From NCBI RefSeq assembly GCF_003732265.1, contig NZ_MOBK01000006.1, positions 1,178,001-1,242,000 of the forward strand: DNA of 64,000 nt, written 5' to 3'. Positions 1-8,102 of the stretch are shown here, piece by piece (position 1 is the stretch's first letter; each line of letters starts with the position of its first letter). The translations under genes were made by a program, and so were the position numbers. Below the pieces are notes generated by a model that saw nothing but the letters and a program-made list of their open reading frames with translations, was not told the origin of the DNA and ran no database searches. Origin of the DNA: Pseudomonas brassicacearum (GTDB lineage: Bacteria > Pseudomonadota > Gammaproteobacteria > Pseudomonadales > Pseudomonadaceae).

Positions 1-2
1 AC

Positions 3-701
3 GAAGTCGATGAAGCTGAGGAGGCCGCCGCCGACAGCTATTCGATACCGCGCGGGCACTTGACAGTAACCGCTCCGGTTATGTTTGGTGAGCTGTACAT
101 AGCGCCGCTGTTGGCGGAGTACCTGGACCAGTTTCCCTCTGTGCATCTCAATGCTTTGCTGGTCGACCGCGTAGTGAGCATGGCTGACGAAGGCGTAGAC
201 GTGGCAATACGCATCGGGCATTTGCATGAGAACAATCAGCACGCCATCAAAGTTGGTGAAGTGCGACAGGTAATATGTGCCGCACCTGCTTATTTTGAGC
301 AGTACGGCAGGCCGCAGCACCCTGGAGAGTTGAGTACAGCCAACATTGTCATGTCGTCCGCCAGCCACCTCTTGAGCGATTGGCAATTTGTGAATGAAGG
401 CAATGCACTGAGCTTTCGTTTTGAACCACGGTTGGTGGTAACCGCGAATCAGGCAGCAATCAATATTGCTTGTTTGGGCTGGGGGCTCACTCGTGTTTTG
501 TCCTACCAGGTAGCCGGTCATGTTGCTAATGGCGGGCTGGAGGTGGTGCTCCAGGAGTTTGAGCCACCAGCGCTACCGATTCAGGTGGTTTACCAAAAAA
601 ACAATCGAGTGCCCGCGAAGGTTCGTACGTTTGTTAATTTTCTCGCGGACCGACTTGGCCAGGATGCCGCCCTGAAGCCCGTTGTGAAGAGCGCAGACTG
701 A
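3..701 (+). CDS. LysR-family transcriptional regulator, 5' end outside the window
   Basis: Only the effector-binding part is present. The frame is open from the window edge and ends at a TGA at 699-701, so the N-terminal winged helix-turn-helix lies upstream. The visible part matches the LysR substrate-binding fold of the small two-lobed type, with the usual PRGHLTVTAP linker at its start and a VVYQ...KVRTFVNFLAD ending. An ATG at 60 is internal to the domain and is not a likely start. The stop overlaps the next gene's ATG by one base (TGATG), so the two LysR genes are probably co-translated. They are paralogous, most visibly in the last 40 residues. The ligand is unknown. Confidence 0.85.
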   Translation, partial: EVDEAEEAAADSYSIPRGHLTVTAPVMFGELYIAPLLAEYLDQFPSVHLNALLVDRVVSMADEGVDVAIRIGHLHENNQHAIKVGEVRQVICAAPAYFEQYGRPQHPGELSTANIVMSSASHLLSDWQFVNEGNALSFRFEPRLVVTANQAAINIACLGWGLTRVLSYQVAGHVANGGLEVVLQEFEPPALPIQVVYQKNNRVPAKVRTFVNFLADRLGQDAALKPVVKSAD

Positions 702-1612
702 TGGATCGCTATCATGAGATGCAGATGTTTGAGGCATTGTCCGAACGTCCCAGCCTCGCCTCAGCAGCACGCCGTCTTGATGTATCCGGTCCGACGGTCG
801 TTCGTGCCATTGCTCGGCTGGAGGCGCGGCTGGGAGTAGCGTTGTTGGTGCGTAGTACGCGAGGGGTCGCGTTGACCGAGGCCGGTGCAGCTTTCATGGT
901 GGATTGTTCGCGCATTCTCAAGGAGATTGAGGAGGCTGAAGCTTCTGCCAAGGGGCTGCATGTCGAAGCTCAAGGCAATCTGAAGGTGATGTTGCCATTG
1001 CTTTTCAGCCGGTATGTCATGACATCGATGTTGGCAAATTATATGAGCATGTATCCGGCGGTCAGGGTATTCGCCCAATACCATGATCGGTTTCCGAACA
1101 TGAATGAGGATGGGCTGGACGTCGCGGTGTTGGTGGGCAACTTGCCAAATTCGTCTTTGATTGCGCGGCCTGTCGGTCATGTGCGTTCAATCGTATGTGG
1201 CAGCCCTGCTTACCTTGCAAGACAGGGTGAACCACAAGTACCTGAGGACCTCAGGCATCATCGATTGGTTGCCACGCACGCTTATCGAGACAAGGTTCAG
1301 TGGGACTTTCAACAGCAAGGAGAGCTAAATGCCATCAAGGCTCGTACGCGGTTGAGTTGTGCCACCGTGCAGGCAGCCATCGATGCGACAGCTCACGGTG
1401 CAGGACTGACGCGCTGCCTCAGCTATCCGTTGTACGACTATTTGAATAGCGGGCAATTGCGTCGTGTTTTACAAGCCTATGAGTTACCCGCGTTGCCCGT
1501 GCATGTGGTCTACCGCGAGGGGCGCAAAGCATCGATGCGTGTGCGCAGTTTTGTCGATTTCATCGTCGACGGCCTCCGCGAGCATCCGGCCATGCGCGCG
1601 GATGCTCCCTGA
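701..1612 (+). CDS. LysR-family transcriptional regulator
   Basis: A complete 303-residue LysR protein. Residues 1-60 form the winged helix-turn-helix (ALSERPSLASAARRL, then a recognition helix around SGPTVVRAIARLE). Residues about 90-295 form the periplasmic-binding-protein-like effector domain. The C-terminus (VVYREG...RVRSFVDFIVDGL) is clearly related to that of the gene before it. The start is set by the one-base overlap with the preceding stop. Adjacent LysR paralogues on one transcript are unusual, because LysR genes are more often single and divergent from their target. No divergent target is visible in the window. Confidence 0.9.
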   Translation: MDRYHEMQMFEALSERPSLASAARRLDVSGPTVVRAIARLEARLGVALLVRSTRGVALTEAGAAFMVDCSRILKEIEEAEASAKGLHVEAQGNLKVMLPLLFSRYVMTSMLANYMSMYPAVRVFAQYHDRFPNMNEDGLDVAVLVGNLPNSSLIARPVGHVRSIVCGSPAYLARQGEPQVPEDLRHHRLVATHAYRDKVQWDFQQQGELNAIKARTRLSCATVQAAIDATAHGAGLTRCLSYPLYDYLNSGQLRRVLQAYELPALPVHVVYREGRKASMRVRSFVDFIVDGLREHPAMRADAP

Positions 1613-1626
1613 GTTAATGCCTCTGG

Positions 1627-1785
1627 TTACTTTGCGGTAGCTGTCGTTTCAATCACGCTGGCAACGGCTTTCGGATTGGACACCATCACAACGTGGGACG
1701 CGCCTTTGACCGCAACGGTCTTTTGGGCGTGCGCCCGCTCAGCGATAAACGCCTGTGCCTGTGCAGGAATGTTCTTGTCTTTATG
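1627..1785 (-). pseudogene. C-terminal remnant of an alpha/beta hydrolase gene
   Basis: Read on the minus strand, about 52 codons up to a TAA at 1627-1629 give a typical C-terminus of the short alpha/beta hydrolases (esterase/chloroperoxidase-like). It contains DKNIPAQAQAFIAERAHA, then KGASHVVMVSNPKAVASVI with the catalytic histidine region. Upstream of about 1786 the similarity stops and no nucleophile elbow or start codon follows. The bulk of the gene has been lost. This explains an otherwise empty 300-bp gap. Confidence 0.7.
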
Positions 1786-1909
1786 AGCGTTTCAGTGAGC
1801 GAAACAGTGGATTGTATTTTTTGGCCGTTCTCCGAATAGCGGTTAAAGCGGAGCATGCACCCACACACTCAGACAGATATTCACACCCGCCGATGGAGGC
1901 TATTTCCTG

Positions 1910-2533
1910 ATGAAACGCGTGCTTATGTTGTTGGCCAATGGCGTTGAGCCTCTCGAAATGGCGGCCTTTACCGATGTGCTTGGCTGGGCCGATTTAATCG
2001 GTGATGACTCTATTGAATTGGTCAACGCCGGCCTTCGTAGAACAATCGTTACCACGTTTGGGCTCACCCTGACCCCGCGCTTCTTACTGAATGAACTGGA
2101 TTTGAGCAGCTTTGATGCGTTGGCATTACCCGGTGGTTTTGAACCCGCGGGTTTTTACGAGGAAGCACTAAGCGAACCCTTTCTGGACACCATCCGCCAC
2201 TTTGTCGAGGCCGGTAAACCAGTGGCCAGTGTCTGTGTGTCTTCGGTATGCCTGGGCGTCGCTGGAGTGCTGCGGGGAAGAAGTGCCACGACCTACCACC
2301 AGGAAGGTGGCAAACGAAAAAGTCAGCTGCTTGAGACCGGTGCTCATTTCGTAGACCGGCCGTTGATCGTCGATAACAACATCATCACCTCAAGCGGGCC
2401 AGGCACTGCTACCGAAGTCGCGTTTCTGCTGCTGGAGAAACTGACCAGCGCTGAAAACTCTGCGCATGTCCGCAAAAAAATGCGCTTTGCGACCCCGTCT
2501 CAAGAATGGTTCGAGACACCCCAAGTCCCCTGA
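1910..2533 (+). CDS. DJ-1/PfpI family protein (class I glutamine amidotransferase-like)
   Basis: A 207-residue single-domain protein of the DJ-1/PfpI superfamily. The conserved acid is Glu16 in EPLEMAAFTDVL. The nucleophile-elbow cysteine is Cys109 in PVASVCVSSVCLG. ALPGGFEPAGFYEE precedes it, and a THxHxEG-like segment appears as YHQEGGKR. Members are chaperones, glyoxalases, isonitrile hydratases or proteases, and the exact activity here cannot be read. The start has a GGAGG about 12 bases upstream. The next two genes follow at 44 and 32 bp on the same strand, suggesting one transcript with a cysteine hydrolase and a glutathione transferase. Confidence 0.85.
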   Translation: MKRVLMLLANGVEPLEMAAFTDVLGWADLIGDDSIELVNAGLRRTIVTTFGLTLTPRFLLNELDLSSFDALALPGGFEPAGFYEEALSEPFLDTIRHFVEAGKPVASVCVSSVCLGVAGVLRGRSATTYHQEGGKRKSQLLETGAHFVDRPLIVDNNIITSSGPGTATEVAFLLLEKLTSAENSAHVRKKMRFATPSQEWFETPQVP

Positions 2534-2577
2534 TTCAAACACTTCGCTCTGTACCCATAATTTATTTAGGTAACTGT

Positions 2578-3123
2578 ATGACTGGCACTGCACTCATCGT
2601 CGTTGACATCCAGAATGACTATTTTTCTGGCGGTAAATGGGAACTCAATGCTACCGACGCGGCCGCTGACAATGCTGCTCGTGTGATCGGTGCGGCACGT
2701 GAACGGGGGGATTTAGTCGTCCATATCCGTCACGAAACCTTAGCCCCCAATGCGCCGTTTTTTGTCCCGGGAACCGAAGGTGCGCAGTTGCACGAGAAGG
2801 TGCGCAACCTCGCGGACGAGTTGGTTATCGTCAAACACTTCATGAACCCGTACCGCGAAACTGAACTGCTTCATGTGCTTGAACACAACGAGATCGAACG
2901 GGTCACGGTGGTCGGAAACATGAGCCACATGTGTATTGATGCTGTCACTCGCGCGTCTGACGACTTCGGTTTCGAGACGACGGTTATTCACGATGCCTGT
3001 ACGACTCACGACCTGGAGTTCAATCACGTCAAGGTTCCTGCACCTCTGGTGCATGCGGCTTTCATGGCGGCCCTGCAATTTGGTTACGCCAAGGTGCTAA
3101 GCGCAGATGAGTATCTGGCCTAG
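2578..3123 (+). CDS. Isochorismatase-like cysteine hydrolase
   Basis: A 181-residue cysteine hydrolase of the isochorismatase superfamily. The catalytic triad is visible: Asp10 (IVVDIQNDYF), Lys86 (VIVKHFMNPY) and Cys119 (GNMSHMCIDAVTRA). The Asn-Met-Ser-His stretch before the cysteine is the usual oxyanion region. Enzymes of this family hydrolyse amides such as nicotinamide, N-carbamoyl compounds or ureidoacrylate; the substrate is not evident. The ATG at 2578 begins directly at the fold. An upstream in-frame ATG at 2506 would add 24 residues overlapping the previous gene and is rejected. Confidence 0.87.
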   Translation: MTGTALIVVDIQNDYFSGGKWELNATDAAADNAARVIGAARERGDLVVHIRHETLAPNAPFFVPGTEGAQLHEKVRNLADELVIVKHFMNPYRETELLHVLEHNEIERVTVVGNMSHMCIDAVTRASDDFGFETTVIHDACTTHDLEFNHVKVPAPLVHAAFMAALQFGYAKVLSADEYLA

Positions 3124-3155
3124 TTTTTTTGCTGTTTTGCCCAGAGGTCAAACAA

Positions 3156-3836
3156 ATGTCCAATCTCTCTAGCGCTGTGGATTACTACTACTGGCCAACG
3201 CCCAACGGGCAGAAAGTCGCCATCTTTCTTGAAGAGTCGGGACTGCCTTATACCTCTCACCCAATCAACATCAGCAAGGGTGAACAGTTTTCTGCCGAGT
3301 ACACCCGCCTTTCGCCGAATCAGCGCATTCCGGCTATCGTCGATAGCGAGGCTGGCGTGTCAGTTTTTGAGTCGGGTGCCATTTTGTTGTACCTGGCACA
3401 ACGGCACAGGCAATTTATCCCTGCTGATAACCAACAGGCGGCTGAAGTCCTGCAGTGGCTGTTCTGGCAGGCGGCGAGTTTGGGCCCAATCCTGGGGCAG
3501 ACTGTGTTTTTCCTGAATTTTGCTTCCGAACATGTCCCGCTCGCGGTGGCGAGATTCAGTAAAGAGACGGAGCGCCTTTACGGGGTGTTGGAGAAACAGC
3601 TGACTGAGCAACCGTACATCGCCGGCGAGTATTCGATAGCCGACATGGCGATTTACCCTTGGGTGCTTCAGTACGACAAACAAGGAATAACACTCGATGG
3701 ATACCCGCACATAGCCGCGTGGTTAGCCAAAATCAGTGCGCGTCCAGCCGTGATTCGTGCCTACGCTAAAGGGGAGTTAATTCGCCCCTCGGGACAAACC
3801 GAGCAAGACAGGAAAAAGCTCTATGAGCTTCCTTAG
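3156..3836 (+). CDS. Glutathione S-transferase family protein (YfcG/YghU-like)
   Basis: A 226-residue soluble GST. The N-terminal thioredoxin-like domain starts with YYYWPTPNGQKVAIFLEE, where the Asn-Gly-Gln turn replaces Ser/Tyr/Cys as in the disulfide-bond oxidoreductases YfcG and YghU. SPNQRIPAIVD contains the cis-proline, and ESGAILLYLA is the glutathione gamma-glutamyl site. The helical C-terminal domain follows, with YIAGEYSIADMAIYPW. The start is the ATG with AGAGG 9 bases upstream. Third gene of the DJ-1/cysteine hydrolase operon, which suggests a detoxification role. Confidence 0.87.
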   Translation: MSNLSSAVDYYYWPTPNGQKVAIFLEESGLPYTSHPINISKGEQFSAEYTRLSPNQRIPAIVDSEAGVSVFESGAILLYLAQRHRQFIPADNQQAAEVLQWLFWQAASLGPILGQTVFFLNFASEHVPLAVARFSKETERLYGVLEKQLTEQPYIAGEYSIADMAIYPWVLQYDKQGITLDGYPHIAAWLAKISARPAVIRAYAKGELIRPSGQTEQDRKKLYELP

Positions 3837-3877
3837 CTCATTCGTTGTTGTTAGTGAGTGTGTTAGCTCAAAGGCCC

Positions 3878-3994
3878 TTTCAAGCCTTCGAGCCCGCGAA
3901 GTATTTGCAGGCCGTGGGCCTGCGAAACGCTGAGTTGATGATCACCGGTAAGCGCGAGTTTGACCCGCCGCCGGGAAACATCTTTCCTCGCTGA
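3878..3994 (+). pseudogene. Possible 3'-terminal fragment of an unidentified gene
   Basis: The spacer between the GST gene and the redox fusion holds an open frame that reads like the end of a protein: FEPAKYLQAVGLRNAELM, then ITGKREFDPPPGNIFPR, stop at 3992-3994. It has no convincing start or ribosome binding site, and upstream it merges into low-complexity sequence. I do not recognise the family. It may be a remnant of a deleted gene, or chance. Confidence 0.3.
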
Positions 3995-4044
3995 ACGGCG
4001 AGTGAAATGCACCTGTTTACGAATGTGAATACGTAGAGGTGATC

Positions 4045-6108
4045 ATGAGTCAGACAGACGGGCTGGGGGAATCACCCTGGCATGAAGGCGAACGGCACTT
4101 GCAAGAAAGCGTTGGCGTCGCGCAGGTCATGGAGGCAAATGGGCGCAGGGTCGTACGCGACTTTATGCCAGACCAACATCGACTGTTCTATAGCCAACTC
4201 CCGTATTTGATTTTGGGTGCTGTCGATGAGAACGGCACTCCTTGGGCAACACTTGTCGAAGGCTCCCCAGGCTTTGCCCATTCTCCCGATCCGCGTGTGC
4301 TTCAAATCGACTGCCTACCTGCGGACGGTGACCCTGTTAAGTCGGGATTGAAAAAGGGTGACGCTGTCGGGTTATTGGGTATCGACCTGAAGACTCGAAG
4401 GCGAAATCGTATGAATGGCAACATCAGCACCGCCTCTCCTGGCGGTTTTGCCATTTCTGTCGTTCACAGTTTCGGTAATTGCCCGCAGTACATCCAGCTA
4501 CGTAGTGTCGAGCCCGTCAGTCTGGGGCATGCTTGCTCCAATACCGTAGCCGAGCATCTCAATGAACTTGATGAGGCCGCAAAGGAGACGATCAACAAAG
4601 CTGATACGTTTTTTGTTGCCAGCTACCTGGACCAGGACGGCAAGCGTTCAGTGGATGTTTCTCACCGGGGCGGCAACCCAGGCTTCGTCAGGATTGAAGG
4701 TAACGTTCTGACGATTCCCGATTTTGCGGGCAACCTGCACTTCAATACCTTGGGCAATTTTTTACTCAACCCACGCGCTGGGCTAGTGTTCATCGATTTT
4801 GAAACCGGCGATGTACTGCAAGTCGCTGGACGCACCGAAATCATTCTCGACAGCCCGGAGATCGGGGCATTCCAAGGAGCAGAGCGGCTATGGACGCTGA
4901 CCGTTGAACAGGTGGTTCGACGTCACGCGGTTTTGGCGCTACGTTGGCAGTTTGAGGGCTTTTCACCCAACAGTCTGATGACGGGTAGTTGGGAGCAAAC
5001 CGCGGGACGTTTACAGGCTGATGCCTTACGTGACAAATGGCGGCAGTTACGGGTAACCCGCATTGTTGATGAAAGCAGCTCAATTCGATCCTTCTACTTT
5101 GAACCTGACGATGGTGCAGGCTTGCCGCGCTTTGAGGCTGGCCAGCACTTGCCGGTACGTATTTGCGTGACCGAAGGCGAGGCACCTTTGGTCAGAACTT
5201 ACAGCCTGTCGGGCGCACCCTCCGACAGTTTTTTTCGCATCAGCGTCAAGCGTGACGGGGTGGTTTCGTCGCATTTGCATGACCGCGTTCAGGTGGGCGA
5301 TCTGATTGAGGCTCGTGCACCGCAGGGGCGTTTCACCGTTCATGCCGATGAGTATCGGCCCTTGGTGCTATTGGCAGCAGGGGTCGGGATAACGCCCATG
5401 CTCTCGATGCTACGTGAGGTGATCTATCAAGGGGAGCGTATCCGGCGCACACGTCCCACCTGGTTTATTCAAAGTGCACGCACTTTGTCTGAACTTGGGT
5501 TTCGCGACGAATTGTATGAATTGGCAGTTCGCGCCAAAGATAAAATCCGTGCGTTACGAGTACTCAGTCAACCAGAGCCTCATGCACGCGTAGGCGAACA
5601 CTATGAAATGGCTGGACGCATCGATGTCGAGTTACTCAAGGCGTTGTTGCCCTTGGACGATTATGATTTTTACCTGTGTGGACCTGGGCCATTTACCCAA
5701 GCGCTGTACGACGGATTACGCGAATTGCGCATTGGCGATGATCGTATACATGCAGAGACTTTTGGCCCGTCGACGTTGGTCCGTCAGCGGGATCAATTGA
5801 CTCCAGCAGTCGAGCAAGTGCCAGCGGCAAGCAGCCCGGTCAAAGTGTTGTTTGCAGGATCGTCTAAAGAGGCACGTTGGGAGCCAGGTGGCGCAAGCTT
5901 ACTGGAGTTAGCTGAAAGCCGTGGTCTGAATCCAGACTTTAGTTGTCGGGGTGGGTCGTGCGGAACTTGCCGTACCAAACTGATTAGTGGGCAAGTGCAC
6001 TACTTGAATTTGCCAGCAGAGATGCCGGCCGAAGGGGAAGTGCTGATTTGCTGCGCTGTACCTGCACAAGCCAAGGAGGGCGACGCCCCCCTTGTACTGG
6101 ATTTGTAA
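4045..6108 (+). CDS. PNPOx-like / FAD-NAD(P) reductase / 2Fe-2S ferredoxin fusion oxidoreductase
   Basis: A 687-residue soluble protein with three modules. Residues 1-320 resemble pyridoxamine 5'-phosphate oxidase-like split-barrel flavoproteins (LFYSQLPYLILGAVDENGTP, GNFLLNPRAGLVFIDF). Residues about 330-570 are a ferredoxin-NADP reductase type domain with the FAD motif RTYSLSG, the NAD(P) motif LAAGVGITPMLSML and CGPGPF. Residues about 595-687 are a plant-type 2Fe-2S ferredoxin with Cys634, Cys639 and Cys642 plus a distal Cys pair at 669-670. Electrons probably pass from NAD(P)H through FAD to the cluster and then to a flavin barrel or partner. The ATG at 4045 has GAGG 6 bases upstream; a GTG at 4039 is possible. 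Confidence 0.88.
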   Translation: MSQTDGLGESPWHEGERHLQESVGVAQVMEANGRRVVRDFMPDQHRLFYSQLPYLILGAVDENGTPWATLVEGSPGFAHSPDPRVLQIDCLPADGDPVKSGLKKGDAVGLLGIDLKTRRRNRMNGNISTASPGGFAISVVHSFGNCPQYIQLRSVEPVSLGHACSNTVAEHLNELDEAAKETINKADTFFVASYLDQDGKRSVDVSHRGGNPGFVRIEGNVLTIPDFAGNLHFNTLGNFLLNPRAGLVFIDFETGDVLQVAGRTEIILDSPEIGAFQGAERLWTLTVEQVVRRHAVLALRWQFEGFSPNSLMTGSWEQTAGRLQADALRDKWRQLRVTRIVDESSSIRSFYFEPDDGAGLPRFEAGQHLPVRICVTEGEAPLVRTYSLSGAPSDSFFRISVKRDGVVSSHLHDRVQVGDLIEARAPQGRFTVHADEYRPLVLLAAGVGITPMLSMLREVIYQGERIRRTRPTWFIQSARTLSELGFRDELYELAVRAKDKIRALRVLSQPEPHARVGEHYEMAGRIDVELLKALLPLDDYDFYLCGPGPFTQALYDGLRELRIGDDRIHAETFGPSTLVRQRDQLTPAVEQVPAASSPVKVLFAGSSKEARWEPGGASLLELAESRGLNPDFSCRGGSCGTCRTKLISGQVHYLNLPAEMPAEGEVLICCAVPAQAKEGDAPLVLDL

Positions 6109-6127
6109 TGTGGGTGCCATCGACCGC

Positions 6128-6391
6128 TCATCCCACCAAGCGTGGGCTGAGCGCTTCGTCGATACCGCCTTCGCTTTCAAGTTGAGCCAGGTCGTCGAAC
6201 CCGCCTACGTGGTGATTACCGAAAAAGATCTGTGGGACAGTGCGGCGCCCACTTCGGCTAACCATTTCATTCCTCACCGGTGCGGACTGTACGTCGATTT
6301 CGGTATAGCGAATGCCTTTGGCATTAAGCAGCTTCTTGGCAGCACGGCAGTAAGGGCAGGTACTGGTGGTGTACATAGTGACTTCAAGCAT
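6128..6391 (-). CDS. Glutaredoxin (GrxC-type, dithiol)
   Basis: An 87-residue glutaredoxin. The active site is Cys12-Pro-Tyr-Cys15 in TSTCPYCRAAKKLL. The cis-Pro motif is RTVPQIFF and the glutathione-binding turn is GGFDDL. Length and motifs match bacterial glutaredoxin 3. The ATG at 6391 has a GGAG 8 bases upstream. It lies 29 bp downstream of a carbonic anhydrase gene in the same direction and is probably the last gene of the cyanase transcript (cynS, small secreted protein, carbonic anhydrase, glutaredoxin). It converges with the fusion oxidoreductase. Confidence 0.9.
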   Translation of the reverse strand: MLEVTMYTTSTCPYCRAAKKLLNAKGIRYTEIDVQSAPVRNEMVSRSGRRTVPQIFFGNHHVGGFDDLAQLESEGGIDEALSPRLVG

Positions 6392-6420
6392 GGTGGTTAC
6401 TCCGTAAATAGTTTTGGTGA

Positions 6421-7083
6421 TTAAGCAACGTCTTTTGCAGGACGGGCATGCACGGCAACGGTGGTCGGGTGCTTGGCCAGTGATTTGAACGTTTTGTTGT
6501 CGGCATCCAGAGCATCGACTGAACCGGTTCCGATGTCGTAAACCCAACCATGAAGATTCAGCAGACCTTTTTCCTGAGCCAGGCGCACGCTCGGGTGGGT
6601 TTGAATATTGGCCAGTTGGGCGATGACGTTTTCCCGGACCATCGAACTTACCTTGGCTGCTTCATTTGCATGAGGGCGCGATTCGTTGATGACTTTCGCT
6701 GACTCGGAATGCTGCAACCAGCCAGCAACAGCGGGCAGGTGATCCATGCATTTGCACTTGGCGACAGCGGTCATGGCACCGCAATCGGAATGGCCGCAGA
6801 TCACGATGTCGGTGACGCCGAGCACAGCGACTGCATATTCGACTGTTGCCGACACACCACCGGGATGCGGGCTGTAGGACGGCACGATGTTTCCGGCGTT
6901 ACGGATCACGAACAGTTCGCCAGGTTCTTGCTGGGTCAGCAGTTCAGGTACAACGCGGCTATCGGAGCAAGTGATGAACAACGTACCTGGATGCTGGGTG
7001 GTTGCCAGGTGTTTGAACAGATCAGTCCGTTGTGGAAATGCGTCCTTTTGGAACTTCAAAATACCGTCGATGAGCGCTTTCAT
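6421..7083 (-). CDS. Beta-class carbonic anhydrase (first copy)
   Basis: A 220-residue beta-carbonic anhydrase that interconverts CO2 and bicarbonate. The zinc ligands are Cys39 (ITCSDSRVVP), His98 and Cys101 (VICGHSDCGAM), with the Asp41-Arg43 dyad. Bicarbonate is the co-substrate of cyanase and CO2 its product, so the position downstream of cynS fits recycling of bicarbonate, as CynT does in E. coli. The gene follows the small secreted protein gene at 41 bp. A paralogue of about three-quarters identity lies at 9316-9948. Confidence 0.92.
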   Translation of the reverse strand: MKALIDGILKFQKDAFPQRTDLFKHLATTQHPGTLFITCSDSRVVPELLTQQEPGELFVIRNAGNIVPSYSPHPGGVSATVEYAVAVLGVTDIVICGHSDCGAMTAVAKCKCMDHLPAVAGWLQHSESAKVINESRPHANEAAKVSSMVRENVIAQLANIQTHPSVRLAQEKGLLNLHGWVYDIGTGSVDALDADNKTFKSLAKHPTTVAVHARPAKDVA

Positions 7084-7124
7084 AATGTGAACCTCTGATT
7101 GATTGCTAAGTGATGGAATGACGA

Positions 7125-7373
7125 TCAGTTGGTGCAGCCGGCACCGATCACGCTGTATTCCAGAATATGGGTACTACCGTGTGAATCTTTGTAAGTCATT
7201 TGCACGGGGGTTGGACCGCACACATCCGCCGCAGGGGTGATGTTGACTACCTTGGCGATATCCAGGTGCATGCCGTAGGCGTATGGAACGGCATTCGGCG
7301 TGACCACAGCTTCCTGTGCATAAGCTGACAGCGAAGCCGTCAGGGACAAGGCGAGAAACAGAATTTTTTTCAT
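7125..7373 (-). CDS. Small secreted DUF2790-type protein
   Basis: An 82-residue protein with a clear signal peptide (MKKILFLALSLTASLSAYA, cleavage before QEAVV). The mature part is about 63 residues with two cysteines (DVCGPTPVQMTY and GAGCTN) that could form a disulfide. It matches the DUF2790 pattern of small periplasmic Pseudomonas proteins of unknown function. A GGAGG stands 7 bases before the ATG. It sits between cynS and carbonic anhydrase on the minus strand and is separated from cynS by a strong hairpin. Confidence 0.8.
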   Translation of the reverse strand: MKKILFLALSLTASLSAYAQEAVVTPNAVPYAYGMHLDIAKVVNITPAADVCGPTPVQMTYKDSHGSTHILEYSVIGAGCTN

Positions 7374-7433
7374 GACGAATCCTCCAGTCAAAGTTGGTGT
7401 TCAATAAAGTTGGTTAGTAAATTTTTTGGAGCA

Positions 7434-7454
7434 GGCCCGCAGTGGCTGCGGGCC
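7434..7454 (-). terminator. Strong hairpin downstream of cynS copy 1
   Basis: A perfect 8-bp GC-rich stem (GGCCCGCA/TGCGGGCC) with a 5-base loop lies 24 bp after the cynS stop. No U-run follows on the cynS strand; A-rich sequence follows instead. It is therefore better read as an mRNA-stabilising or partial-termination element than as a full terminator. The second cynS copy has a similar hairpin at the same place (17486-17508). Confidence 0.5.
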
Positions 7455-7477
7455 GAATTACAGTTTCATTTGCATCC

Positions 7478-7945
7478 TTAGAAAGGACGCAGTGGCAGGA
7501 ACTTGCCGTCGAGGGTGATCACTGCGCGGTGGCCGCCTTCTGGGTCTTCGACTTTCTTCATGTCCAGCTTGAAGTTGATCGCGCTGATGATGCCGTCGCC
7601 GAACTGCTCATGAACCAGGGACTTCAGGGTGGTGCCGTAGATCTGGATCATTTCGTAGAAGCGGTAAATGGTCGGATCAGTCGGGACGCCAGACAGGCTG
7701 CCGCGCAGCGGGATGACTTGCAGGCGGGCTACCGAGTCGGCGTCCAGGTCCAGTTTTTGGCCAATCACTTTGGCTGCGCTTTCTGGCAGTGGGTGTTGAC
7801 CGAGCAGAGCGGCGGTGACATAAGCCAGGCCCAGGCCAGTGCCTTCAGCCAGGTCGGCAAAGGACAGACCTTTGTTGGCTTTTGCGTCCAGAATTTCGGC
7901 GGTCAGTTGCAGGCTGGTGTCGTTGTAAGCGTGAGACTGTTGCAT
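7478..7945 (-). CDS. cynS: Cyanase (cyanate hydratase), copy 1
   Basis: A 155-residue cyanase, which converts cyanate and bicarbonate to ammonia and CO2. The N-terminal helix-turn-helix-like domain covers residues 1-85. The catalytic C-terminal domain carries Arg95 and Glu98 (TIYRFYEMIQIYG) and Ser121 (GDGIISAINF), matching Arg96, Glu99 and Ser122 of E. coli CynS. Length is standard. AGGAG precedes the ATG. It heads a leftward transcript with a secreted DUF2790 protein, carbonic anhydrase and glutaredoxin. The protein is identical to the one encoded at 17009-17476. Confidence 0.96.
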   Translation of the reverse strand: MQQSHAYNDTSLQLTAEILDAKANKGLSFADLAEGTGLGLAYVTAALLGQHPLPESAAKVIGQKLDLDADSVARLQVIPLRGSLSGVPTDPTIYRFYEMIQIYGTTLKSLVHEQFGDGIISAINFKLDMKKVEDPEGGHRAVITLDGKFLPLRPF

Positions 7946-8080
7946 GGTGGATCTCCTGTCGGGTTTTACTGAGTGGGTGTTGCAAGGTTGGTGTCGCTTG
8001 GTGTGAAGCAATGTTCTGCCGATTCACCGATAGCGTCCAAGACCGATATCCAATGCGGCGCATAAGCAGTACCTATGCAT
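7478..8080 (-). repeat. Inverted duplication, arm 1 (cynS and its leader)
   Basis: This segment recurs in opposite orientation at 16873-17476. Compared base by base, the coding parts differ at only six positions, all silent and all in the last 200 bp; the first 265 bp of coding sequence are identical. The 135-bp leader is about 90% alike and the similarity ends sharply at ATGCATAGG. Downstream flanks are unrelated. The two arms bracket about 8.8 kb and face each other head to head. Confidence 0.92.
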
Positions 8081-8102
8081 GGTGGCTACGGAGGATATGA
8101 GC

